Below are positions 35,144 through 64,000 of a stretch of 64,000 bases of DNA, piece by piece (position 1 is the stretch's first letter; every line of letters starts with the position of its first letter). The notes under the pieces were generated by a model. The model did not search any database. It saw nothing but the letters and a program-made list of their open reading frames with translations, and was not told the origin of the DNA. Source of the DNA: Glandiceps talaboti (Eukaryota > Hemichordata > Enteropneusta > Spengelidae); NCBI RefSeq assembly GCF_964340395.1, contig NC_135571.1, positions 9,424,953 through 9,488,952 of the forward strand, given 5' to 3'. The position numbers and the translations under genes are program-made.

Positions 35144-35582
35144 CAGTATATATATATCTGTTATTAGGCAAATGCACGAGTCTCTCTCATATATTACCGC
35201 CTACTTTTCTAACTTTACCTGCTACTTTCAAACTTAGTTATATCCCTGATTTACGATATACTTCAAAGTGTTTGTATTTCATACATTACTGCCACTCCAT
35301 ATTCAGTTACCTATGTATTTCAGTCCTCATCTAGCCGAATCTGTCAGCCTTTATCCTGAAATACCTTCAGCTTTCATATTTTCTAAAATTATTACATGTA
35401 CTTGTAGGGTAGAGTTTTGTACTTGTACTCCATTATGGAAACAAGCGTTTGAGTCCTTGCATGGGTTGTTTGTCCCCCCCTCCCCCCTTCCCTGTACCTA
35501 CATGTATGCCTAAGTTATAGTTATCTTGTTCCTCCCGATACAGAAGTGACATCTTAGTTCACTCAACCCTAATTAATTGAGG

Positions 35583-36030
35583 TTTGCATTAGGTGTGACA
35601 TCAATAGTTCAAAGTAGGATAAAAACTAAATTCTTATACTTGGGCCTCAGACGACGACCCCCCCCCCCCCCAGGCCTCAGGGACCCCCCCCAGGCCTCAG
35701 ACCCCCCCCTAACTTAATTGGCCAAATTTAAAATTGCTTCAAACCACACAATCAATTTCAAATCAGTATGTACATGTACAAAATGTAGTAGTATGTAGTA
35801 CTATGAATATAAAGCCCACTTTACTTTATTTTATTGCCATGCATAGAAAAAATTCTTCCATTTCTCAATTTGACATTTTTAAAGAAATATTTGTATTTAG
35901 GGATACAAAATATCCATTAAAAGTAAAATCAATTTTTAGGATGAGAACTAAAATGGCTCACCCCCTCCCCTCACCCCCAAAGTAAAAGAATTTAGTTTTT
36001 TATCCAACATTGAACTATTGATCTCACCCT
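35583..36030. mobile_element. TIR element, about 445 bp, with C-run expansion
   Basis: The left end (GACATCAATAGTTCAAAGT, then GGATAAAAACTAAATTCTT) is inverted at the right end (AAAGAATTTAGTTTTTTATCC, one base shorter than quoted in its T run; then TTGAACTATTGATCTCACC). A CCTCAGACC/CCCCC module is repeated inside at 35645-35710. A truncated copy is at 237. Confidence 0.82.
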
Positions 36031-36207
36031 TTATGCACCTGTACACCATTCTGAATGCAGAAGTCCTTGTGTTAGTTTGGCTTCCCTGTCTGTGTCCTGT
36101 ACATGTAGTTATAAGCTGTGTGTACTTTCACTTTCATTTCATTTCCCCCGAAGTTTCCAGTAATCAAAATATAGCCAAGCTTTTTCCCTACATGTGTGCA
36201 ACAATGT

Positions 36208-36345
36208 GTCCTGTAATGATAGCCAAATTTTGTTGTTGTGTTGTGAGTGACAACATAGCTAGGGGACAGTAAATTTGGTGTGTCATTAGAAATTGTGCAT
36301 TAGTGAAGCATCAAATTATGGAGCACACTGACCTTTGTTGATGTA
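36208..36345. mobile_element. interspersed repeat family B, copy 3
   Basis: CCTGTAATGATAGCCAAATT, TTGTTGTTG, AGTAAATTTGGTGTGTCATT, AGAAATTGTGCAT and GCACACTGACC match the other two copies in order. Confidence 0.7.
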
Positions 36346-36491
36346 CAAGTGACAAATACAGTGTTCATATTCAACGTCTATGTTTTAAAACACTTGATGT
36401 ATCAACACATCTAGAACAGTTGAACTACATTGTACAATGTATTTCATTTACATCTTACACATACATCTACATCTACATGTCTGGATATAGC

Positions 36492-36806
36492 CTAGTCTCG
36501 GTTACCCAGACTCTCACTGCTGAGGGCTCTTCTATGAGACCACCCAGACGAGAGTATGGGGAAACCATGTTACAACTACCCTGCTCCGGGGTCACACAGT
36601 ACATTTCTTCCAAGTCGTAAAAAGTGGGCTGTTTTGTTGTAGTTTAGATGTATGATGCTTGAAGTGTTAACTTGTCACGAAAGTACCTAAATCGTTTAGC
36701 CTACAATGTTGGACGTGAAGTATTGCCCAGCATGCAATGCTCTGATAGGTACTTCCTAGTCTTGTAGACAGAGCCTCCAGCAGCAAGAGTCTGGGTAACA
36801 GACTAG
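36492..36806. mobile_element. 315-bp TIR element (CTAGTCTCGGTTACCCAGAC)
   Basis: The left end CTAGTCTCGGTTACCCAGAC, then TCTCACTGCTGAGGGCTCT, pairs with the right end AGAGCCTCCAGCAGCAAGAG, then TCTGGGTAACAGACTAG. The inverted repeats are about 38 bp with a few mismatches. No coding region is present. Confidence 0.88.
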
Positions 36807-36959
36807 ATACAGCCATGTTGATTAACAACTGGGTTTGTGTACATGTCCTTGAATGTTATCCATGGTTTTAATTTCAAGACACTTTTGATTATCCTAGACT
36901 TATGATATTTTCCAGGAAACCATCACCACCCGACTAATGTAAATACAGAATTAGATTTT

Positions 36960-37345
36960 CATCCATTGCATCCAACATGTAAACAAATATTTACATTTCT
37001 CAGATTCTGTTGTAGCTATGTTAATGTATATTTGTACTAGGAATCATATTCAAAACCCTAGGTCTTTCAGTAGCTGAGAGAATATGAACATCAAACTATT
37101 TTTAAGTACAGATTTGTAAATGTTCATCTTGTGCATTGAACTTGTAAACAGATATCTACATGTACACATGTGTTGTAGCCATGTTGATAACTTAGTGTAT
37201 TTATACCGTGGGATCATATTCAAAACTCTAGGTCTTTCAGTAGTTGAGAGAATATGAACATCAAACTAATTTTTAGTACAGATTTGTAAATGTTCATAAT
37301 TTGTATTGAACCTGTAAACAAATGTGTACACTTCTGTCGTAGCTA
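36960..37345. repeat. tandem repeat, about 165-bp units
   Basis: GTAGCTATGTTAATGTATA, AATCATATTCAAAACCCTAG, GTCTTTCAGTAGCTGAGAG, AATATGAACATCAAACTA and ACAGATTTGTAAATGTTCAT occur in two well-preserved copies, with partial copies on both sides. Confidence 0.88.
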
Positions 37346-38261
37346 TGTTGATAAGGTGTGTTTCAAAACGCTTCCAAGGGTTTTCTGTGATTCTTGTATT
37401 TTCAAGTGGACAGCATGAACACCAAACTAATGTAAATATACAGAATTAAATGGTGTGTTTATTTGAATAACATGTACAGTGCACTTTGGTATTGAAGCCG
37501 GACTCATTTGTCAGGTATGTGTTAATGCAGAACTAAATCCTATCCAATATTTGCATTGATAAGGCTTACTTGGTACACTATATAACTGTAAGGGAGACAA
37601 TGAAACCCTACAAGATTAGATTGCAATGATTATTCAGAACTACACTGTACAGCATTTAGTATACATATAAAATTAACTGGTGTCATATGAAAAATGAAAC
37701 TAAAATTTAAAAAAAAAACTAAACTCAAATTGAAAGTGATGGATGATACAAATTAGTGATGTGGCTGCCACTGTTGCCATAGCAATAAGCACACAGTGGC
37801 AACTGAATTGATGATGTTAAGTTAGTTTGTTATGTTGGCATTGAAGTTTATAATTAGTCTGTAATGAGATGTTAAGTATTCAACAAGCAGTTAACTATTA
37901 TCCTGTATTATGAAGTCAGTGTCTCCATGGAGGTATAAGGTGTCTCTAACCATAGGCTTTGATCATGAAAATGTTTCACCCATTCTAGTAATGGTAGTCA
38001 GTGTCCCTAAGCAAACCTTGTAAAGATGTTACACCCATTCTACTAGTAGTCAATGTCTGTGACCAAACATTTTATGATAGGGGAACTGCTAATAATATTG
38101 TTTACATGGCAGTAGAAACAGGCTTCTACTGAAAAAAATATGCATGGACTTGATGATTTTAATGGCTTCAATTGTTTACTTTCCAACTGATAATCAACAT
38201 GTAAATTTGTCTACTTTTACATCCCCATATGCACAGTATACATGTATGTACATTTTTGTAC
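37346..38261. other. no gene seen
   Basis: Unique-looking AT-rich sequence with a weak duplication near 37960-38060 (TTACACCCATTCTA). Nothing else is recognised. Confidence 0.45.
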
Positions 38262-38265
38262 CTCT

Positions 38266-39063
38266 TGTTACGGTAGAAATTACCAAAATAGAAATAAAGT
38301 GAAGTATACGCCATGGAGTTTGAAGAAAGGAATTTTACTGCAACCTCAAAAATTAATTAACTACTTACACAAATAAATGGCTAAGAATGAAATAAAGTTT
38401 ACAAGTATTACTACTAAATAAATAACTAATACCTTGCTTGGTCGAGAGCACAGTGTAATCAAAAGTTGCTGTAATTTCGAGGGTTCGCCGCAGAACAGTC
38501 TTGATAAGTGTCAATGAGTTCGAAGGAGTTCACAGTATAGTTCAGTTGCACGATAGATTTAGTCCGAAAATTGTCTACGTTAGAAGGCTACACATGTACA
38601 GTTGACTGACGTGGCAATATGCAAATACATCGACGAGGCAAAATTGTACCTTTTTCCATCCAGCACTTCAGAGCCGTAAGCTTCAACTTTTACCAACTTT
38701 CAGCACTTTTCCTCAGCCTTGCACTCCGCTATTCATTTCAGGCTTTCATCCTTCAAGTACTCAGATTCTAATGGCTATCTCCCTTCACGTCTTGTCCACT
38801 CGGATGTTTCCAGTCTCTGCTGAAATCTCGAGCTGTACTCTCTTATATAGTGACTTAACATCTGGCTAAAGTATTTGCATCTTGCATTCCAGGAACAGCT
38901 TCACCTGGGCGAACGAGGGCGCTGTCAAATGTGACCTACTTTGAACATGTAACGCATACCCTCATTAATTTAAATACGTCCTCTCGACCAAGACATCTCT
39001 CTCGACCAAGCTCGTTAAGTTAATTTTAAATAAATACATTTACAAAATATGGGCATCATAACA
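38266..39063 (-). mobile_element. 798-bp solo LTR, 4-bp TSD
   Basis: On the minus strand the element starts TGTTATGATGCCC and ends CTACCGTAACA, giving the canonical TG...CA ends with a TGTTA/TAACA inverted terminus. CTCT flanks both ends (38262-38265 and 39064-39067). A TATA box (CTATATAAGA, minus strand, 38850-38841) lies mid-element, as in LTR promoters. The TCTCGACCAAG motif occurs three times. The CpG content is higher than the flanks. No internal retroviral genes are present, so it is a recombinational solo LTR, probably Gypsy or BEL type. Confidence 0.85.
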
Positions 39064-39074
39064 CTCTATACCTT

Positions 39075-39580
39075 TCTTTTGCATTTGAAGTTGTCTTTGT
39101 ATGAGAAAAAACACCATATCTCATGAGTGAAACACCATGGCAGCTTCATTTCTCCTGTAATTGTATCTTTGTGTAAAAAAAACCTATTGTCTCATGAGTG
39201 AAACACCATGGCAACTTCATTTCTCCTGTAATTGTATCTTTGTGTTAAACAAAACACTGTCTCATGAGTGAAACACCATGGCAACTTCATTTCTCCTGTA
39301 ATTGTATCTTTGTGTAAAAAAAAACACTGTCTAATGTAATGAGTGAAACACCTACAACTTCATTTCTCGGGTAATTGTATCTTTTGTGTTCAAAACATCT
39401 TGGCTTATGAGTGAAACACCAAGGCTACTTTATTTTTCCTGTAATTGAATGTGTTAAAAACCACTGTCTCATGAGTGAAACACCAAGGCAACTTCATTTC
39501 TCCTGTAATTGTATCTTTGTGTAAAAAAACCCATCTTGGCTTATGAGTGAAACATCAATGCTACTTCATTTCCCCTGTAT
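39075..39580. repeat. seven-copy minisatellite, about 70 bp
   Basis: CTCATGAGTGAAACACCATG, GCAACTTCATTTCTCCTGTA and ATTGTATCTTTGTGTAAAAA recur from 39120 to 39580. The copies in the right half are more diverged. The array begins 12 bp from the solo LTR. Confidence 0.93.
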
Positions 39581-40440
39581 TGTGCCTTCTTAGACATCTA
39601 AGTGTTATCTGATACAGTAATAGGGTGGCATGACAGGTTATATTGTACAGACATTGTCTGTATCTTCACTTTGTAAAGATCTTGTATAACTCATTGTTGT
39701 CATTAATCTTTATACAAACCTCACACACTATGTAACTTTAATACAGCCCATTTATTGCTAGCTAATGTCTCTATCAAAATTTAAGATGTTATGTTGTATT
39801 GATAATATCAATTTCAATAGCTAAAATTCTTGAGTGAAATTGCAAAATTGAAGATGTTACACCCCATTTTTTATTTTATATATTTATTTATTTATTTATT
39901 TAACTTTGACAAAAGTCAGACAATCTGTACAGGTGACACACACCTATAAATGTGGACCCCCAAAATAATGATGATATTGTCAATTTCTGTTTTCAAAATT
40001 ATTGAAGTTGTTGCACCTCTTTTACATTTTAGATAGATATTAGATGCAGTTTTTAGCTCTGTATTTTTAGCCACACCTTTAAGGTAGTGTACATAGAGAA
40101 GCTATATTTCATATGATACATAAATCTTAGATCAAGTATTGATTACCTCGACTTCCCACATTATGCATGTACAAATGTAGTTTATTCACTCAAATGTTAT
40201 CCAGAAAGACTCATGTCATTGCATAATCTCATATATCATTTATTACCTTGACCGGAGTTGACCCATAATTTAACTTGTGCACTTTGTAAACCAAACTTGG
40301 TTAAAGACAGTCTTTAGGGACACATGATATGCAATTCATCTCTTCATTGTCTTGGTATGTTGACATGGGTGTCATAACAGACATGTATAAGATATATGTG
40401 GAATGTCTGTACACTATAAATACAGATTTCAAGAAAATTA
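39581..40440. other. no gene seen; (TTTA)n near 39880-39900
   Basis: AT-rich spacer with a short tetranucleotide run and no coding similarity. Confidence 0.45.
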
Positions 40441-41065
40441 CAACCCATAACATCAAAGTAAAGCATTTTCTGTATGTATCATAATCATTTATAGCATTCA
40501 TATCAAGTACAACCCATAACACCAAAGTAAAGCATTTTGTGTATGTATCATAATCATTTATAGCATCCATATCAAGTACAACCCATAACATCAAAGTAAA
40601 GCATTTTGTGTATGTACCACAATCATTTATAGCATCCATATCAAGTACAACCCATAACATCAAAGTAAAGCATTTTCTGTATGCACCACAATCATTTATA
40701 GCATCCATATCAAGTACAACCCATAACACCAAAGTAAAGCATTTTGTGTATGTATCATAATCATTTATAGCATTCATATCAAGTACAACCCATAACATCA
40801 AAGTAAAGCATTTTGTGTATGCACCACAATCATTTATAGCATCCATATCAAGTACAACCCATAACACCAAAGTAAAGCATTTTGTGTATGTATCATAATC
40901 ATTTATAGCATCCATATCAAGTACAACCCATAACATCAAAGTAAAGCATTTTCTGTATGTATCATAATCATTTATAGCATTCATATCAAGTACAACCCAT
41001 AACATCAAAGTAAAGTGTTTTCTGTATGTACCACAATCATTTATAGCATCCATACATGATGTATG
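40441..41065 (-). repeat. 69-bp minisatellite, nine units
   Basis: Nine units of CAACCCATAACATCAAAGTA, AAGCATTTTCTGTATGTATC and ATAATCATTTATAGCATTCA. Because 69 is a multiple of three, a 263-codon minus-strand frame stays open as a 23-residue repeat. Unit variants (CACC/CATC, TATCAT/CACCAC) are shuffled rather than protein-conserving. Confidence 0.95.
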
Positions 41066-41480
41066 TATGTGCCCATGATGAAGGCTAAGCAAGAAGTGTT
41101 GAATGTATGAATAAAGGGACTCCTAGTTTTATATGTAAAGGCTGGTACATCAAGTCTCTTACATGTAGGTAATGTGTGAGATAATTGTCAAAGCAAAGTA
41201 TAGTAGACAGACAAATTTATTGAAAACATACAATCCTCTTTCTCCCAACTTGTACTTAGTTGTGTACAAAAAAATACCCCCTTGGGAGAATTAAACATGC
41301 TGTAACTGTAATTTTGTCATTTAGAGGTCTATTTTATCTACAAGTAGTACAGTAATAAGTTGTGATCATGATTCATTGGGGTGATGATTTTGGGTGTGAC
41401 ACAAAATCATTTTGATTGGATATATTGCACCGTATGTATATAGCTACACAAATGTGTTTATCAAAATGCCATTCAGTACA
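41066..41480. other. no gene seen
   Basis: Spacer between two tandem arrays. No features recognised. Confidence 0.45.
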
Positions 41481-41489
41481 GTGCAGGGT

Positions 41490-41850
41490 GTAGGATATTA
41501 CAAGTAAGTTATATCTACGCAGAATGAAATAGAGTTTGTGATATTATGAGCAAGTCATTATATGATATGGTTTATGATTTATGATATTACAAATAAGTTA
41601 TTATATCTACATGTACATATAAAAAAACAGGGTGTACGATATTACGAGTAAGTTAGTATATCTACACATAACGAAATAGAGTTTGTGATATTATGAGCAT
41701 TGAAGTCATTATATAATATTTCTACATCTACACATAATGAAATAGAGTTTATGATATTACGAGCAAGTCATTATATGATATATCTACATCTACACAGAAC
41801 GAAATAGAGTTTATGATATTACGAGCAAGTCATTATATCTACACAAAACA
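41490..41850. repeat. tandem repeat, about 70-90-bp units
   Basis: AATGAAATAGAGTTTGTGAT, ATTATGAGCAAGTCATTATA and ATATCTACATCTACACA recur about five times. Confidence 0.85.
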
Positions 41851-42039
41851 GTGCTAAAAAAACCCCATTCAAATTGCAGTTTTAATGAAAAAATTGATTA
41901 CAATGAGATTGGGACATCAGGACACGTATATCTCTATATCAATACATACTACTTTACATATGTACATCAAGCCATTATCTTAATAACTACTATGATGTTG
42001 AATTCCTTAACTGCAAACCATTTAATTTTGACATTAATA

Positions 42040-42086
42040 CATACACCTCGCGTACATTTGGTGAAAGTTCTACTGCATCAATCCAT

Positions 42087-42117
<31 letters not shown>

Positions 42118-42715
42118 TCATTTGTAAATTTATATATTTATTGAAAGTGTCATTAATATATGTACTGATAACATTTAGAAATTCTATTACTTTAGGACTT
42201 TTAACTTTGACCGTGACATTAATACATATGCATGTATTTGTCATTCATATGTAATAGATTTAATGAAAGTTCTACTGCATCAAATCATTTATTTATATAT
42301 TTATTTAAAGTGTCAATGATATCTATACTGATAAGATTTAGAAATTCTGATGCCTCAAGACATTTAATTTTAACAGTGACTCTGTGAGGGATGTACCTTT
42401 CGTAAATTTGGTGAAAGTTCTACTACATCAAATCATTTATATATAGTATCAGCAGCATTTGTACTGATAAGATTTAGAAATTCTAATGCCTTGAGACATT
42501 TTATTTTGACGGTGACATGTACCTTTCTTAAATTAGGTGAAAGTTGCACTGTATCAAACCATTTATTTATTTACTTATCATTTATAAATTTATATATTTA
42601 TTGAAAGTGCCATTGATATCTGTACTCGTAAGATTTAGAAATTCTAATGCCACAAGACATTTAATTTTGACCGTGACATTACCTGTATGTTTCATAAATT
42701 TGGCATAATGCATAC
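42040..42715. repeat. tandem repeat, about 130-190-bp units with (TTTA)n
   Basis: TTTGGTGAAAGTTCTACTGC, CATTTATTTATTTATT, TATTGAAAGTGTCATTAATA, ACATTTAGAAATTCTA and TTTTGACCGTGACATTA recur in four to five copies that differ mainly in the length of the TTTA run. Confidence 0.88.
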
Positions 42716-43400
42716 ATGTAGTAATATAGATATGGGAATCCAGTCCCAAACCGTATCAAAAGTTCTGAAGTCCCAATACATCAAAATCAATTATTGGGTA
42801 TCAAGGTGCTATAGTTGTCAGGCTTAGAACAAAATTACATAGATATGGGAGGCCAGTCCAAACTGTAGCAAAAGCTCTGAAGTCCCAGTACATCAAGTCA
42901 ATTATTTATTATTGAGGTACATAGAGTTATCAGGCTTAGAACAAAATTACATAGATATGGGAGTCCAGTCCAAACTGTAGCAAAAGCTCTGAAGTCCCAG
43001 TACATCAAGTCAATTATTTATTATTGAGGTACGTATAGTTGTCAGGCTTAGAATAAAATTACATAGATATGGGAGTCCAGTCCAAACTGTAGCAAAAGCT
43101 CTGAAGTCTCAGTACATCAAGTCAATTATTTATTATTGAGGTACGTATAGTTGTCAGGCTTAGAATAAAATTACATAGATATGGGAGGCCAGTCCAAACT
43201 GTAGCAAAAGTTCTGAAGTCCCAATACATCAAGTCAATTATTTATTATTGAGGTACATGTACAGTAGTTGTCGGGCTTAGAAAATATTACACAGTAATAT
43301 GGGGAGTTCAGTCCCAAACGATAGCAGAAGCTCTAAAGTCCCAATACATTAAAGTCAATTACTGGTTATTAAGAATCATATAGTTGTCAGACTCGTAGAA
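42716..43400. repeat. six-copy minisatellite, about 118 bp
   Basis: ACATAGATATGGGAGTCCAG, TCCAAACTGTAGCAAAAGCT, CTGAAGTCCCAGTACATCAA and GTTGTCAGGCTTAGAA recur. The middle four copies are nearly identical and the outer ones diverged. Confidence 0.93.
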
Positions 43401-44215
43401 ACATTATAATTTATAGTAATAGACACACTTATATATTATGACATGTAAGTCTTAGTGCATCAGTGATCAAGTCACTTATGATTGGAATTTGAAGAAACAG
43501 TCACATAGCCATACATGTCTATGACATATTAGAGTTCTAACTAGTTTGTCAAGTCATGTCAAGAAGTTAAAACTAAACACACAAGTTACATATTGGTAAT
43601 ACATCCATGGTTACATCATAGACAGTGGAGAAGCCACTACAATACATGTGAATGACAGGAAATAGTGTAATAAAGTCATGTATGTTTACATTGTCTTTGT
43701 AATGCAGATACTACTGTACAAGATTAGATGTTTTATTGAGTTTTTTTGTGAATAGCCTACAATGCAAATGGATAGTCCATGAATAGACCACATTAGAATA
43801 GACACAATAGACTATTGAGAACTTTGTTTTCCTACCATTCAAGATTGACTTTGTGTAAAGTTAGTTCCCCCTCCACTGTCTGTGCATTCCCATAGACTCC
43901 TCACTAACAAGGGTCTATGTGGAACCATAGCAGAGGGTCAAGACGTGTCGAACCTTGAAGCATATATTTTCAGAGCTAATGATGTACAGAATATGTACAT
44001 TTGTAATTAGACTGATAACATATAGTTTGACAATTTATTTCATGTTTAAAATTATAAATAGAAATATGAAATTGTATGCAATGACCTATTTATTATGATA
44101 TTTACATATATGTACATGAACAGACACAAATACGTACATTACATGTATTGAAGTGGACGACCATGACAGGCAAACACACCAACAAACAGGCAGGTTGGGT
44201 AGAGCACACAGAAAG
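43401..44215. other. no gene seen
   Basis: Unique-looking sequence. GACTCCTCACTAACAAGGGT near 43905 has no partner here. Confidence 0.45.
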
Positions 44216-44216
44216 G

Positions 44217-44422
44217 AACAGATAGACAGAAAAACAGACAGACAGACAGACAGACAGACATGGACAGGAGAGACAGACAGACAGACAGACAGGTGGATGA
44301 ACACACAGAAAGGAACAGATAGACAGACAGACAGACAGACATGGAAAGACAGACAGACATAGATGGACAGACATAGACAGATGAGGAGACAAACAGATGG
44401 AGAGACAGTCAGACAGACATAA
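44217..44422. repeat. (CAGA)n array with internal duplication
   Basis: CAGA/TAGA runs are interrupted by ACATGGA and by a duplicated ACACAGAAAGGAACAGATAG module (44207 and 44303). Confidence 0.92.
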
Positions 44423-44732
44423 AATGTACCTTTCTTTACATGATAACTATCTGCATAGATATTGGGATGTGTATTTTACCTGTGTTCATATTTTCAATGC
44501 TTGTACCATCATTTTGATGGAGAAACCCTGGTAAAATATAAGGAAAAGTTCAAACTCGGGTACATTTTACCTACTTACTATTCTCAAAAATAACACCGAC
44601 ATGGTCCCATTTATGATGGAAGGACTGTAGTACGTGTGACATATTTCTGAAATGTTGTCTGCTGATAATGGTCCCAAGATATTCCACATTTTAAAATTCT
44701 TGTCATTTTTGTTTGTAAATTTTCAGCTCGGC

Positions 44733-63804
<19,072 letters not shown>

Positions 63805-64000
63805 GTGAGTTCAGAAACATCACTTCCACACATGCCCACCAACCTAGCCTGTTGCCATGGTAATGCTAGTGTTCCTGCAATTCTGTAAATGCTAAATGGC
63901 TAATAATGCATGTTCTAAATAGGAATCTGTTGCTGGTGAGATCTCCTGGATCTCTGCTATTGCTGCTTGTGCCACTGCTTGTAATGCTGCAAAACACTTT
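63805..64000 (+). other. CELF intron continuing past the window
   Basis: No further exon is seen. The remaining linker, RRM3 and 3' UTR must lie beyond 64000. Confidence 0.6.

Noticed and set aside
40301-41092. 263-codon minus-strand frame with a 23-residue repeat
   Set aside because: It follows from the 69-bp minisatellite. Unit differences are noncoding-like and nothing outside the array resembles a protein.

Overview
The window is animal nuclear DNA, AT-rich, with long introns and very many tandem and interspersed repeats. GT-AG introns, a CELF/Bruno RNA-binding gene and an LTO1 gene place it in a bilaterian. The repeat style (tRNA-derived SINEs with ATT tails, TTAA and CAG-terminus MITEs, foldback elements, a solo LTR) suggests a marine invertebrate, but the species cannot be named from the sequence alone.

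Two protein-coding genes can be supported. On the minus strand near the left edge (about 419-2777) is an LTO1/ORAOV1 homologue in at least three exons. It is recognised by its GX3 glycine ladder and by the conserved blocks around SRKLKVLES and EDLNKIRAKFKQ. On the plus strand (44733 to beyond the right edge) is a CELF1/2-like gene. Ten coding exons are visible, nine or ten of them used per transcript. They encode RRM1, RRM2 and the start of the Ala/Gln-rich linker; RRM3 and the 3' end lie outside the window. A CpG-richer stretch at 3960-4690 ends in a good splice donor. It is a candidate promoter and 5' UTR exon for CELF, which would make the two genes head to head and give CELF a first intron of about 40 kb.

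4.7-44.7 kb: no gene is recognisable. The stretch is a mosaic of minisatellites, microsatellites and short nonautonomous transposons. The clearest are a 296-bp CAGGG-terminus MITE at 16176, a 371-bp MITE at 18654, a 1424-bp relative of the first at 21213, a 376-bp TTAA MITE at 24244, a foldback at 34077, a TIR element at 36492 and a 798-bp antisense solo LTR at 38266 with a 4-bp target duplication.

44.7-64 kb: the CELF exons are embedded in expanded repeats. Between the two RRM1 exons lies a 2.5-kb array of a 21-bp unit that appears to have grown from inside a transposon-like repeat; an unexpanded relative is at 9.9-10.2 kb. The 3' end of the second RRM1 exon is duplicated downstream as a possible 33-nt in-frame microexon. 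The intron before RRM2 carries (CA)n at its 5' end and (GT)n near its 3' end. Two homologous exons at 56217 and 56918 offer alternative ends to RRM2. A 19-copy 30-bp array after the 60424 exon looks like a string of 3' splice-site decoys.

Many repeat arrays have periods divisible by three and therefore give long open frames; these are not genes. The strongest leads are the alternative RRM2-end exons, the duplicated microexon, the GU and GCATG repeats next to CELF exons, the transposon-to-satellite conversions, and the triplicated 3' splice site in LTO1.
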